A stretch of 64,000 nt of DNA from Planctomycetota bacterium (GTDB lineage: Bacteria > Planctomycetota > J058 > JAJDCP01), in NCBI GenBank assembly GCA_029260765.1, contig JAJDCP010000091.1, forward strand, positions 1 to 64,000. The letters are read 5' to 3'. How positions within the stretch are numbered: the stretch's first letter is position 1; each line of letters begins with the position of its first letter. The notes under the pieces are model-generated. The model was not told the origin of the DNA. It was given only the letters and a program-made list of their open reading frames with translations, and made no database searches. The position numbers and the translations under genes are program-made. Shown one piece after another: positions 25,009 through 33,818 of this stretch.

Positions 25009-26786
25009 TGGCAGCTGCCGACCTCCAGGCCGCCGCGGCCGTCGACCACCCTTTCGTCGAGCAGGGGTTGAAACCGCTGCGGGAGCTCGTTGAGAGCTAC
25101 GCCTACTCCCCGACGCTGAGCAGCGGGCGGCAGCGCTTTCTCGAGATGATCGGCAACCTCGAGCGGCGCGCCGAGGAGTTGAAGACGCCGCTGCTGATCT
25201 TGCTGGTAGGGGGCACAGGTGCCGGCAAGTCGACGCTGCTCAATGCCCTCGCGGGTGGGGAGATCGCGGCGACATCAGCTGTGCGGCCGTGTACCTCAGA
25301 GCTGACCGCCTACCTGCACGCCGACGATGCGGGGTCCCTGGAGCGCTTCGAGCTCGGCCACGCGCACACGGCCCATCACGAGCGGACAGAGCTCTTGCAG
25401 AAGATCATCGTCGACGCCCCTGATTTCGATTCGGTCGCGACAGCCAACCTCGAGCTGTTGCGCAGAACTCTGCCCCAGGCGGACCTGATTCTATGCCTGG
25501 CCACGGCTGAGAAATACCTCAACCGCAGCCTGCTCGACCTGTTGGCAGAGTTCCGAAGCGGGAAGCGCTTCTTGTTCGTGCTCAATCGGGCAGACCGGGG
25601 TACACCGGCATCGGTTCGGGACGACTGGGCTGTCGAGTTGGGTCGGGCGGGGTTCACCTCTCCCGAGATTCTGTGGATCTCCGCTAAAAAAGCCTTCGAG
25701 ACCCGCCAGGTGGTCGGCGCGAGGGCGAGTGTCTCGGAAGCCGGCGGCGACTTCAGCCGCCTCGAGACCATCATCACGCACGAGCTGACGCGCCGTCGAA
25801 TCCGGGCCATCAAGCAGCACAACCTCGACGAGGGATTCCGCGATCTGCTCGAGTCGCTGGCCGCCTGCATGGGGCCCGAACTGGAGAATGGGCTCGAGAG
25901 TTGGTCTCAGGCGGCCGAGCTCGAGTGGCGTGCATTCCGGGATGAGGTTCAACGTCGCTTCAGCCTCGACCTCGAGACCGACCATGCGCTGCGTTACAAG
26001 CTGGAGTTCCGTTTGGCGGGGCGCTACACCTCGCTGTTCGGGTTTTTCCTGTTGCTGGGGAACAGCCTGCGGGCTCTGTTGTCGCCTTTGCGCCCGCGTC
26101 CCTGGAGTCAGGAGAGTATGGAGTTCAGCATCGGCCACAAAGAGCTGAGTCTGGCATACGATGAGGCGGGTTTTCGGGCGCGCCTGGACCTCTTGTTGCG
26201 GAAGACCGCCGAGCTGGGGCGCGAGCGTGGCTTGAATAAAGAGGCCTGCTTGTTGCAGCTCGATGAACCGCTCGCAGTCGACACTTTCCAGACACTCAAA
26301 GGCACTGTCGACGAACGCCTGAGCAAAGAGCTGTTGCAGCTGGTCGAGTCACGTGGAGACCGCACGTTGCGTTTCTGGAATCTCGTCTACAACGGGTTTC
26401 CCCTGAGCGTGTTGGTGGTGGCGCTGGGGCGTTGGGTCTACAAGGTGCTGTTGACGGACCAGGACGTCAAGAACGGCTACTTCACGGCGGTCAGCATCGT
26501 GGTGGTCGGCTGCTTGCTTGTCGCCCGTTTCTTCGCTGAGCAACGCGACCGCAAGACCGTGCATCGTTTTCTGAGCGGTGTGCGAGACCTGGTGCGCGCT
26601 GCGGTCGATAGCGCTCTGGGGGACGTGCTCAGGGTACAGCTGAATGAGCGTCTGGCCACGGCCCGAGCCGGTCTGGCGCGTCTGCTTGATCTCAAGGCCC
26701 GGCGGCATGAACTGTTGAGCGAGGTAGTGAGCGAGGACATCACCGCGCTCGGATTGTCGGCCAGTATGGAGAACACCCCCGCATGA
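25005..26786 (+). CDS. Dynamin-like GTPase (second of tandem pair)
   Basis: A 593-residue paralogue of the preceding GTPase with G1 VGGTGAGKST (~68), a CTSELTAY switch-I segment, G3 DAPDFDS and G4 LNRAD. Like its partner it has helical stretches and membrane-compatible segments: GFFLLLGNSLRALL (~350) and a hairpin near 465-510 (FPLSVLVVALGRWVY, then FTAVSIVVVGCLLVARF). The start overlaps the previous stop by four bases and pyruvate kinase overlaps its own stop by four, so all three are probably made together. Sequence divergence from the first GTPase suggests non-equivalent subunits. Confidence 0.82.
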   Translation: MMAAADLQAAAAVDHPFVEQGLKPLRELVESYAYSPTLSSGRQRFLEMIGNLERRAEELKTPLLILLVGGTGAGKSTLLNALAGGEIAATSAVRPCTSELTAYLHADDAGSLERFELGHAHTAHHERTELLQKIIVDAPDFDSVATANLELLRRTLPQADLILCLATAEKYLNRSLLDLLAEFRSGKRFLFVLNRADRGTPASVRDDWAVELGRAGFTSPEILWISAKKAFETRQVVGARASVSEAGGDFSRLETIITHELTRRRIRAIKQHNLDEGFRDLLESLAACMGPELENGLESWSQAAELEWRAFRDEVQRRFSLDLETDHALRYKLEFRLAGRYTSLFGFFLLLGNSLRALLSPLRPRPWSQESMEFSIGHKELSLAYDEAGFRARLDLLLRKTAELGRERGLNKEACLLQLDEPLAVDTFQTLKGTVDERLSKELLQLVESRGDRTLRFWNLVYNGFPLSVLVVALGRWVYKVLLTDQDVKNGYFTAVSIVVVGCLLVARFFAEQRDRKTVHRFLSGVRDLVRAAVDSALGDVLRVQLNERLATARAGLARLLDLKARRHELLSEVVSEDITALGLSASMENTPA

Positions 26787-28216
26787 ATGGCATCGACGGA
26801 GCCCGGAAGACCAAGATCGTCTGCACTCTGGGCCCTGCCTGCTCCGACCCTGCGACCTTACGGCAGCTGGTACGGGCGGGCATGGACGTGGCTCGTTTCA
26901 ACTTCTCGCATGGCACCCACGAGTCGCACTCAGACACCCTGGCATTGCTGCGCCGGCTGGCCAATGAAGAGGGACGCACCGTCGCAATTCTCCAGGATCT
27001 GTGCGGTCCCAAGATCCGCGTGCGTGGGCTGCCCCCGCGGGGCATCGTGCTCAAAGAGGGCGGGACGGTGCGCTTCAGTGGGCATCCTTGCGACGATCCT
27101 CAGGTGATCTGCGTCAGCATGCCCAGCCTGGCCCAGGATCTCCAGGTCGGTGAGCGCATGTTGCTCGACGATGGGCATCTCGAGGCGGTGGTTGTTGCCG
27201 TCGAACGCGAGATTGTGTCCGCCCATGTGGTGATCGGGGGCCGCCTACTCGAGGGCAAAGGGGTCAACCTTCCCCAAACGCGCTTGTCGGTTCCCAGCAT
27301 GACTGACAAAGACCGGGCGGATGTCGTCTGGGGCATCGCCAACAAAGTCGACTTCATCGCGCTCTCGTTCGTACGCAGCCCCGATGATATCAAGCAGCTA
27401 CGGCTGGTGGTCGAAGAGGCTGGCCAGCAGATCCCGATCGTCGCCAAGCTCGAGCGTCCCGAAGCCGTCGGGCGCCTCAGTGAGATCCTGGCCGTCTCCG
27501 ATGCTGTCATGGTGGCGCGCGGGGATCTGGGCGTAGAGCTGCCGCTGCACCAGGTGCCCGTCTGGCAGAAGAAGATCATCTCCGAAGGCGTCCGGCTCGA
27601 CACGCCGGTCATCACGGCTACCCAGATGCTGCAGTCGATGATCGACAGTCCTCGTCCGACGCGGGCGGAGGCCTCCGACGTGGCGAACGCGATCTTCGAT
27701 GGCAGTGACGCCGTGATGCTGTCTGGAGAGACCGCCGCTGGGCGCTACCCGGTAGAGACGGTCAAGACGATGGACCGCATCGCGCGTGAAATCGAGGCCT
27801 ACCGTGTCGCTCCCAACTGGACTCCGCCTCATAGCGATTTCTGTATCGGCGACCGCAACGCCGACGCCATCTGTCTGGGCGCAGTGGACATCGCCCGGAA
27901 GCGCCAAGCGCGTATGATCATCGTCTACACCGCCGAAGGCAAAACAGCGCTCCTGGTCTCGCGCTATTTCCCAGAAGTCCCTGTGGTGGCGGTGACGTTC
28001 TCGGAGCGCTCGGCGCGGAAGATGGCGGTTTTGAACGGGGTGACGCCTCTGGTGTTGCACTGGCACGAGACGCTCGAAGAGTTGAACGAGTTGGCCGAGA
28101 GACGGCTGCTCGAGCTCGGCTGGGTCGATAGCGGAGATCTGGTCGTCAGCGTCTGCAGCAGTTTCCTGGGCAAGACGCGCAAGATCGACATGGTGCGCCT
28201 GCAACAGATTCCCTGA
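26783..28216 (+). CDS. pyk: Pyruvate kinase
   Basis: Catalyses phosphoenolpyruvate + ADP to pyruvate + ATP, the last step of glycolysis. At 477 residues it is the normal bacterial length. Clear family blocks: KTKIVCTLGP at the N-terminus, MDVARFNFSHG, the active-site segment IPIVAKLERPEAV, MVARGDLGVELP, and ITATQMLQSM then TRAEASDVANAIFDGSDAVMLSGETAAG. A C-terminal regulatory domain is present. The start codon overlaps the GTPase stop (ATGA). Co-transcription of a glycolytic enzyme with dynamin-like GTPases is unusual and may just reflect gene packing. Confidence 0.97.
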   Translation: MNGIDGARKTKIVCTLGPACSDPATLRQLVRAGMDVARFNFSHGTHESHSDTLALLRRLANEEGRTVAILQDLCGPKIRVRGLPPRGIVLKEGGTVRFSGHPCDDPQVICVSMPSLAQDLQVGERMLLDDGHLEAVVVAVEREIVSAHVVIGGRLLEGKGVNLPQTRLSVPSMTDKDRADVVWGIANKVDFIALSFVRSPDDIKQLRLVVEEAGQQIPIVAKLERPEAVGRLSEILAVSDAVMVARGDLGVELPLHQVPVWQKKIISEGVRLDTPVITATQMLQSMIDSPRPTRAEASDVANAIFDGSDAVMLSGETAAGRYPVETVKTMDRIAREIEAYRVAPNWTPPHSDFCIGDRNADAICLGAVDIARKRQARMIIVYTAEGKTALLVSRYFPEVPVVAVTFSERSARKMAVLNGVTPLVLHWHETLEELNELAERRLLELGWVDSGDLVVSVCSSFLGKTRKIDMVRLQQIP

Positions 28217-28240
28217 CCCGAAACAGCGCTCGAATCGTCG

Positions 28241-28278
28241 GGCACTTTCTGCTTTGTGCCGCGGGGCGGCCGCGCCCC
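28241..28278 (+). terminator. Two GC-rich hairpins after pyruvate kinase
   Basis: Within 60 bases after the pyruvate kinase stop lie GGCAC-N10-GTGCC (28241-28260) and GGGGCG-GCCG-CGCCCC (28263-28278). Neither is followed by a T-run, so they may protect a 3' end or act as a weak or factor-assisted terminator. The rest of 28217-28396 shows nothing further to me. Confidence 0.3.
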
Positions 28279-28396
28279 ATGCACGCAGTTCAATCTCCCG
28301 GTAGATTTCAGCCGTCATGACGGTGCAGGGCTGGTCTCTTCGGTGTGTTGTGAGTCGTTTGTCGACAAAATCTCGTGGCACGAGCCTCGGCGCACA

Positions 28397-28432
28397 TGAA
28401 AACGGGCTCCCCCTGGGAGGAAGGGGAACCCG
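28397..28432 (-). terminator. Rho-independent terminator of recA
   Basis: On the minus strand, 33 bases past the recA stop, a 10-bp stem (CGGGTTCCCC pairing with GGGGAGCCCG, one G-U pair) closes a 10-base loop and is followed at once by TTTTC. This is a textbook intrinsic terminator. Confidence 0.8.
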
Positions 28433-28464
28433 GTCGGGAAGTTCTGGAGACTGGGAACTCGTCG

Positions 28465-29565
28465 CTACGAGCGCTTGGCGGTCTTGCGTGAGCCTACCTT
28501 CTCTGCGCCGTTCTGTTTCTTCTCCTCCACAGCCTCCAGCTTCCGCGGAGGACGCTCAGGGAAGGCCTTACTCAACACTTCGTTCTCGATGTCGACCAGG
28601 ATCGCCTGGTTCTCAGTCAGGAACTGGCCACTCCGTTCTTTGCCCTGACCCAGGCGCGTCTCGCCGTAGGAATACCAGGAACCGGACTTGTTGATCACCC
28701 CGAACTCCACCCCCAACTCGAGGATGTCGCCGACCCAGTGGATGCCCTTGTTGTAGTAGATATCGAACTCGGCCACCCGGAAGGGCGGGGCGCACTTGTT
28801 CTTCACCACCTTGGCCTTGGTCACATTGCCGATGATCTTGTCACCGTCCTTGATCGATCCGCGTCTACGGATGTCGATACGGATCGAAGAGTAGAACTTC
28901 AACGCCCGTCCGCCCGAGGTGGTCTCCGGGCTGCCAAACATCACCCCGATCTTCTCGCGGATCTGGTTGATGAAGATCACACAGGTGTTGGTCTTGTGGA
29001 TCGAGGACGTCAGCTTCCGCAGTGCCTGCGACATCAGACGTGCCTGCAGACCGACATGCGAGTCGCCCATCTCTCCCTCGAGCTCTGCCCGAGGAACCAG
29101 GGCTGCCACCGAGTCGACAACCACAACGTCGACGGCGTTCGAGGCGACCAGCATGTCGGTGATCTCAAGAGCCTGCTCCCCAGAGTCAGGTTGTGAGACC
29201 AGCAAAGAGTCGATGTCGACCCCCAGACGCTTGGCGTAGCTGGGATCGAGGGCGTGCTCGGCGTCGATGAAGGCCGCCACGCCGTGGTTCTTCTGCGCAT
29301 TGGCCAGGATGTGCAAGGCCAGCGTTGTCTTACCGGAGGACTCCGGCCCGTAGATCTCGGTGACGCGCCCACGCGGCACACCTCCGATGCCCAGAGCCAC
29401 ATCGAGCGCCAGCGAGCCCGTCGAGATGGTATTGAACTCGCGCACCGCCTCCTGACCGAGGATCATGATCGCTCCATCGCCGCACTTGCGGCTGATCTGG
29501 GCGATCGTGTACTGCAGGGATTGCTCGCGGGCTGCATCCCGCGTCAGGGCCTTCTTCTTGGCCAT
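28465..29565 (-). CDS. recA: Recombinase RecA
   Basis: DNA-strand-exchange ATPase and SOS co-protease. The 366-residue product has an N-terminal helix, Walker [10 protein letters not shown], the Walker B-type strand [22 protein letters not shown]1/L2 regions including [26 protein letters not shown], and a C-terminal domain. The last ~20 residues are Lys/Arg-rich, unlike the acidic tail of E. coli RecA. ATG 29565 follows GGAGAGAAAG; the frame continues four codons upstream (29577), which is less likely. It lies downstream of ssb on the same strand, with its own candidate promoter at the end of ssb and an intrinsic terminator. Confidence 0.98.
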   Translation of the reverse strand: MAKKKALTRDAAREQSLQYTIAQISRKCGDGAIMILGQEAVREFNTISTGSLALDVALGIGGVPRGRVTEIYGPESSGKTTLALHILANAQKNHGVAAFIDAEHALDPSYAKRLGVDIDSLLVSQPDSGEQALEITDMLVASNAVDVVVVDSVAALVPRAELEGEMGDSHVGLQARLMSQALRKLTSSIHKTNTCVIFINQIREKIGVMFGSPETTSGGRALKFYSSIRIDIRRRGSIKDGDKIIGNVTKAKVVKNKCAPPFRVAEFDIYYNKGIHWVGDILELGVEFGVINKSGSWYSYGETRLGQGKERSGQFLTENQAILVDIENEVLSKAFPERPPRKLEAVEEKKQNGAEKVGSRKTAKRS

Positions 29566-29640
29566 CTTTCTCTCCATTGTCTTCAGGGGGCATCTGCAAG
29601 TGGGGCATCCGTTCTGCCGACCTTCAGTCAGACCGGTGGC

Positions 29641-29663
29641 GCCGGACGCCCCAAACGTCCGGC
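29641..29663 (-). promoter_or_regulatory. Perfect hairpin in recA leader
   Basis: GCCGGACG and CGTCCGGC (8 bp) flank a seven-base loop between the candidate recA promoter and the start codon. On the opposite strand it is followed by ATTATTTTGT, so it could also end an antisense transcript. On the recA strand it would form in the 5' untranslated region. Confidence 0.45.
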
Positions 29664-29673
29664 ATTATTTTGT

Positions 29674-29705
29674 CTGTATTTGAGAGTAGCACCCACCCCC
29701 GTCAA
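29674..29705 (-). promoter_or_regulatory. Candidate recA promoter with LexA-box-like site
   Basis: Reading the minus strand, TTGACG (29700-29705, overlapping the ssb stop) and CAAATA (29677-29682) are 17 bases apart, a possible sigma-70-type -35/-10 pair. The 16-mer CTACTCTCAAATACAG over the -10 has one conserved half (ATACAG) of the gamma-proteobacterial LexA box CTG-N10-CAG and a mutated other half. SOS control of recA would be expected, but many phyla use other boxes. No lexA gene is here. Confidence 0.35.
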
Positions 29706-30061
29706 GAAACGGCGAGTGGGATCCGGGCTTGATGATTTTTTCCATCGGGTACGAACTGGATGTTCTCGGCCACCACCTTCAACCGGCTGCGTGGGCCCTG
29801 CTCCGATTCCCATCGTTCGAGCCGCAGGCGACCGTCGACGAAGATGGCGCGGCCTTTGTGGAAGTACTTTGCGACCAGCTCAGCGGTCTTGTTCCACGCC
29901 GTCACATTGACAAAGCAGGTCTCTTCCTGGGTCTCATTGTCTTTGCGGTAGCGGCGGTTGACTGCGAGCCGAAAATCGACCAGGGTCTGCCCGCTGGCAA
30001 GATTCTTGAGCTCGGGGTCTGCAGTCAGGCGTCCGAGAAGCATCACTTTGTTGAGGTTCAT
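29702..30061 (-). CDS. ssb: Single-stranded DNA-binding protein (short form)
   Basis: An OB-fold ssDNA-binding protein of 119 residues. It begins MNLNKVMLLGRLTADPEL and contains VDFRLAVNRRYR and FVNVTAWNKTAELVAKYFHKG, all standard SSB blocks. ATG 30061 has AGAGGAG eight bases upstream. Oddly, it stops right after the OB fold (QFVPDGKNHQARIPLAVS) and lacks both the Gly/Pro-rich linker and the acidic DDDIPF-type tip that recruits repair and replication partners in most bacterial SSBs. It may be a specialised second SSB or reflect lineage-specific loss. It precedes recA on the same strand. Confidence 0.93.
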   Translation of the reverse strand: MNLNKVMLLGRLTADPELKNLASGQTLVDFRLAVNRRYRKDNETQEETCFVNVTAWNKTAELVAKYFHKGRAIFVDGRLRLERWESEQGPRSRLKVVAENIQFVPDGKNHQARIPLAVS

Positions 30062-30163
30062 TACAAACTCCTCTCGTAGAGAGATCGTCGGGAGAAAAGA
30101 AAAGAAACGCATGATCTCGTGTGGTTTGTGTACAATTCCCCCCTTTCCGCCAGAGGGCCTGCC

Positions 30164-30640
30164 GTGCGCCAGAAAGTCGTCGCCCTGTTGGGGATCGCGC
30201 TCGCCATCGCGATCGGGCTACGCTGGCACTATCCGTGGCAGCTCGAAAGCGGAGCCTCAGCGCTACCCTACGTTTTCGGTCCGGGTAGCTTCGTCGAGGC
30301 CGAGATTCCTCCCGACACGGTCTGGCAGGTCAAGCAGAGTGGGTATGGAACGTATGAAGCCGGTGCGGAAGGGCGCCTGGCCGAGTTCCACTGCTACGGG
30401 GCGCGCATCTGGCGCTACGCCTCGGACTCGACGGCCATCGGCAGGCCCGTGTCGGGCAGGCTGGTGGCAGGCAAGCTGCAGATCGGCGAGCAGACCTGGA
30501 AGGGTCTGGTGATCGACCCTGATGAGGGTCTTCTCGGCTGGCGCGTGCTGGTACCCCTGGCCGCGGGGCTCTGGGGACTGGGCTTGCTCGTGTCGAAACG
30601 AAAACCGGCGGGTGGGACTGAGAAGGCTAGCAAAGCCTGA
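30164..30640 (+). CDS. Small two-TM protein, 158 residues
   Basis: An unrecognised membrane protein divergent from ssb. A single hydrophobic segment near residues 5-22 (VALLGIALAIAIGL), a ~95-residue extracytoplasmic domain with conserved-looking Trp/Tyr/Gly positions (VWQVKQSGYGTYE), and a second TM (~125-145: VLVPLAAGLWGLGLLV) before a short basic tail. GTG 30164 is chosen because AGAGGG lies six bases before it; the ATG-type start at 30119 would add a polar N-terminus. A TACAAT hexamer at 30131-30136 could be a -10 element. Confidence 0.6.
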   Translation: MRQKVVALLGIALAIAIGLRWHYPWQLESGASALPYVFGPGSFVEAEIPPDTVWQVKQSGYGTYEAGAEGRLAEFHCYGARIWRYASDSTAIGRPVSGRLVAGKLQIGEQTWKGLVIDPDEGLLGWRVLVPLAAGLWGLGLLVSKRKPAGGTEKASKA

Positions 30641-30679
30641 AACGGTTGCCAAGACAATTCGCGTTTCTGGGATCAGAAC

Positions 30680-31717
30680 ATGACTGCGGAACCCTCCCAT
30701 GCCTATCAGCTCAGCGTCGTCATCCCGCTGTTCGACGAGGAAGACAGCCTCGCTGAGCTCCACCGCAGACTGCGCGCGGCACTGACCGACTGGCAGCCCG
30801 TCGAGATCATCTTTGTCGACGATGGCAGCCTCGATGGAAGCTTCAAGGTGATCCGCGAGATTCTGGCGCACGATCCCGACACGCTGGCCATCCGCTTCCG
30901 CCGCAATTTCGGCAAGTCCCTGGCGCTCAACGAGGCCTTCGGTGTGGCTCGAGGTCGCTATATCGCGACCATCGATGCAGACTTGCAGGACGAACCCGAC
31001 GAGATTCCACGCATGCTCGAGCATCTCGAGCAGAATCCCGGCATCGACCTGGTCAGTGGCTGGAAATGGCCGCGCCGCGACGGCTTCATCAAGCGCTGGA
31101 CGTCACGGGTGTTCAACTACGTGGTGCGTCGCAGCAGCGGCATCACCCTGCACGACTTCAACTGTGGGCTCAAAGTGTACCGACGGGAGGTGCTGCAAGA
31201 GATCCCGCTCTATGGCGAGCTGCATCGCTACATTCCGGTCCTTGCCGGGCAATTGGGCTTCATCTCCAGCGAATTGAAGGTGCGGCACCACCCGCGCCAG
31301 CATGGCGTCTCCAAGTTCGGCATGGCCCGCTTCCTCAACGGGTTTCTCGACCTCCTGACGGTCAAGTTCCTCAGCTCCTACCGCAATCGTCCTCTGCATA
31401 TTTTTGGACGCCTGGCCCTCGTATTCTGCAGCGCCGGATTCGGCATCTGTGCGTTGTTCTTCCTGCAGTGGTATCTGCAGGACTATCAGCTACGGCTTCG
31501 GCCGTTGCTGGTCGGCGGCATGTTCTCGGTGATCGTGGGCCTGCAGTGTCTGTTCTTCGGTTTGCTGGCCGAGATGACCGCCCACCGCATGGCGCTGGAG
31601 GGCCAGGGTCACAAAGTCAGCCTGCGCGAGGTGCTGCATGGCAGCCCGCAGCCCAGCGATGACCCGAGCACGTCCGAGGCGGTCCCACAGGCGGCCGAGA
31701 CCGGCAGCGAGACCTGA
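30680..31717 (+). CDS. GT2 glycosyltransferase, polyprenyl-phosphate sugar synthase type
   Basis: A GT-A fold family 2 transferase of the DPM1/GtrB type, which moves a sugar from a nucleotide donor to polyprenyl phosphate. The 345-residue product has SVVIPLFDEEDSL, the donor-binding FVDDGSLDGS, the DxD-like DADLQDEP, RNFGKSLALNEAF, a DFNCGLK acceptor-side motif and a C-terminal pair of TMs (~235-265 and ~275-300), as in GtrB. The region after the TMs is polar. It starts 39 bases after the small membrane protein gene. Donor sugar cannot be inferred. Confidence 0.88.
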   Translation: MTAEPSHAYQLSVVIPLFDEEDSLAELHRRLRAALTDWQPVEIIFVDDGSLDGSFKVIREILAHDPDTLAIRFRRNFGKSLALNEAFGVARGRYIATIDADLQDEPDEIPRMLEHLEQNPGIDLVSGWKWPRRDGFIKRWTSRVFNYVVRRSSGITLHDFNCGLKVYRREVLQEIPLYGELHRYIPVLAGQLGFISSELKVRHHPRQHGVSKFGMARFLNGFLDLLTVKFLSSYRNRPLHIFGRLALVFCSAGFGICALFFLQWYLQDYQLRLRPLLVGGMFSVIVGLQCLFFGLLAEMTAHRMALEGQGHKVSLREVLHGSPQPSDDPSTSEAVPQAAETGSET

Positions 31718-31790
31718 TAGAGACTCTGGCCGACGCGCAAGCCGGCCGAGCAGAGGGCAGGCTGAGACCTGCAGCTCGGAAAGGCTTGGT

Positions 31791-33770
31791 TCAGTCGGAT
31801 CCGACCACAGCGGCGACTCCGCTGGCTCCATCGACGCCTACCGCGTAGAGCTCCCGCAATGCCTCTTCGCTGAGTGCGCGATCCCAGATCAGCAACTCAT
31901 CGACACTGCCAGCAAAGGCAAAGCGTTGTTGGAACCAGTCGTGCTCGCGGCAGCCTCCGAGTCTGGCCGGAAGGCGCGCAGGTTGCGGCGTTTCGTGCAG
32001 AAAAAAGGGTTGTTCCTGCGTCGAGGATAATGGTCCTGAGGCGTCGAGCAGCTGGCCCTCGGGGAAGCGTCCATCGATGCAGATGCGCAGCTGCTGATCG
32101 CCATCCCAACTGAAAGCGAGGAAGTGCCAGCCGCTGGCGATTTCTGGCCACCGGATCAGCACGTCCATCTGCCAGAAGCCGAGCGAGACCCCCATGCCCT
32201 CAGCCGGCCAGTGAGGGATGCCTGCTTGCGGACCGTAGATGCCGAAGACCAGGCCTTCCAGCCGTTCGCCCAGCGCGCCCCCATCGTAGAACACACCCTG
32301 GCGCGGCTCCGCCAGCTGCACCCAGACCGCAAGGCTGCGTTCTGTCAGCACGGGTAGCTCGAGGTCCGTGTCTGCGTCGAAGCGTAGACCGCGCCCCGAG
32401 ATCCCCGGACCAGCGCTATCTGGGGGAAGCGTCCAGCGCTGCCCACTGGCAGCGCGGTCCGCGAGCAAGCCGTCCGTGCCCGGTTCGAAATCCAGCGCCA
32501 GCAACAGTCCGTCAGCCAGCCCCGCCAGCCGCGCGGGCGCAGGCTCGGTATCGGACTCGGTTTCGGTATCGGTATCGGTATCGGACTCGGTATCGGTATC
32601 GGTATCGGACTCGGTTTCGGTATCGGACTCGGTTTCGGTATCGGGTTCGGGTTCGGGCTCGGGCTCGGGCTCGGGTTCGGGTTCGGTATCCGGCGCAACC
32701 GCAGACGACTCTGCACCCGGCAAGACGGCAAGCCCCTGGTGCGCCGGGCCCGGCGGAGAGGCCCACCAGACCGCCAACAACACGCCCACCACGACCGCGA
32801 ACGCACAGGCGATGATGCTGAGCTCACGACGCGACAGGCCGCCGGGGCGGGAGGCCGGGGGAGCCGCTTGGGGCTTGGTCGGGCTGCCCGGGTGCAGGGC
32901 GCGCAAGACGTCTCCAGGCCTCTGGAAGCGCTCCGCTGGGTCCTTGGCCATCATCCGCATACAGACCTGGGCTGTGGACTCCGACAGTTCCGCGCGCCGT
33001 GCGCGAGGATCGGGAACGGGTGCGTCGGTCACTTTGTGCAGCAACGCGTAGATGTTCTCGCCAAGGAAAGGGGGTCCTCCGACCAGCATATGGAAGAAAC
33101 TCGCTCCCAGACTGTAGATGTCGCTGCGCAGATCGACATTCTTGGCGTCGCGGATCTGCTCGGGACTCATGTAGTAGGGCGTTCCGATCGCCGAGCTCGA
33201 GCCGGTCAGGCCCGCATCCCTTCCCCCAAACTTTTTGGCCAGACCCAGATCGGCCAATTTGACCCGTCCCTGACGGCTGATCAGGATGTTGTCGGGTTTG
33301 ATGTCGCGGTGGATGATTCCCTGGCCTTCCGCTGCCACCAGAGCCTTCAGCACGCTGCTGACAACGCGCACCGCATTGATTTCTGACAGCGGACCGCTTT
33401 CGAGCAGCTTGGCGACCGAACCCCCATCGACATATTCCTGCACGATGAAATACAACCCGGTCTCCGGGTCCCGATCGACATCCATCACACCCATCACATT
33501 GGGATGCTTCAGCGAGGCCGCCAAGCGCGCCTCACGCAAGAAGCGCTCGACAAAAGCGCTCTGTTCGTTGCCCAGCCTGGAGGCCATCATGACCTTGACC
33601 GCCACCTGCACACCCAGAGTCTGATGGCGGGCCAGAAACACGGCCCCCATGCCGCCGCGTCCGATCTCACGTTCGATCCGGCACTTGCCCAGCACATGCC
33701 CGGGGGGCAGCAGCGGGGTTTCGCCGGGCCCGTTTTCGAACCGGGTGGTCTGGTCTGGCGGCAGGTTCAT
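31791..33770 (-). CDS. Transmembrane Ser/Thr kinase with acidic repeat linker and LamG-like domain
   Basis: A 659-residue Hanks-type kinase. Kinase domain ~30-290: GRGGMGAVF glycine loop, VAVKV Lys, the catalytic HRDIKPDN, DLG in place of DFG (LADLGLAKK) and MSPEQ. A TM follows (~320-338, ELSIIACAFAVVVGVLLAVW), then a ~70-residue Glu/Asp/Thr/Ser/Pro repeat and an extracytoplasmic LamG/concanavalin-like domain (~430-640, e.g. ERSLAVWVQLAEP, WHFLAFSWDGDQ, GSVDELLIWDRALSEEALRELY). It should sense an outside ligand, perhaps glycan, and phosphorylate cytosolic targets. Start 33770 has a perfect AAGGAG; the frame runs to 33818. A promoter candidate lies just upstream. DLG is a common active variant. 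Confidence 0.92.
   Translation of the reverse strand: MNLPPDQTTRFENGPGETPLLPPGHVLGKCRIEREIGRGGMGAVFLARHQTLGVQVAVKVMMASRLGNEQSAFVERFLREARLAASLKHPNVMGVMDVDRDPETGLYFIVQEYVDGGSVAKLLESGPLSEINAVRVVSSVLKALVAAEGQGIIHRDIKPDNILISRQGRVKLADLGLAKKFGGRDAGLTGSSSAIGTPYYMSPEQIRDAKNVDLRSDIYSLGASFFHMLVGGPPFLGENIYALLHKVTDAPVPDPRARRAELSESTAQVCMRMMAKDPAERFQRPGDVLRALHPGSPTKPQAAPPASRPGGLSRRELSIIACAFAVVVGVLLAVWWASPPGPAHQGLAVLPGAESSAVAPDTEPEPEPEPEPEPEPDTETESDTETESDTDTDTESDTDTDTETESDTEPAPARLAGLADGLLLALDFEPGTDGLLADRAASGQRWTLPPDSAGPGISGRGLRFDADTDLELPVLTERSLAVWVQLAEPRQGVFYDGGALGERLEGLVFGIYGPQAGIPHWPAEGMGVSLGFWQMDVLIRWPEIASGWHFLAFSWDGDQQLRICIDGRFPEGQLLDASGPLSSTQEQPFFLHETPQPARLPARLGGCREHDWFQQRFAFAGSVDELLIWDRALSEEALRELYAVGVDGASGVAAVVGSD
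32543..32692 (-). repeat. Hexanucleotide-type tandem repeat in kinase linker
   Basis: About 150 bases of imperfect six-base units (TCGGTA, TCGGAC, TCGGTT, TCGGGT, TCGGGC on the plus strand) encode the Asp/Glu/Thr/Ser then Pro/Glu linker between the kinase TM and the LamG-like domain. Slippage could change linker length between strains. Confidence 0.85.
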
Positions 33771-33789
33771 GACGCTCCTTGGTGGGGGC

Positions 33790-33818
33790 ATCGTGGCAGA
33801 TTTGCCGGGCGTTGACAA
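33790..33818 (-). promoter_or_regulatory. Candidate promoter of LamG-like kinase
   Basis: Minus-strand TTGTCA (33813-33818) and CACGAT (33790-33795) are separated by 17 bases, about 20 bases before the kinase start. The -35 is good, the -10 weak. Confidence 0.35.

Noticed and set aside
32543-32692. Repeat array considered as CRISPR
   Set aside because: Units are six bases, contiguous and coding; no spacers or Cas genes.
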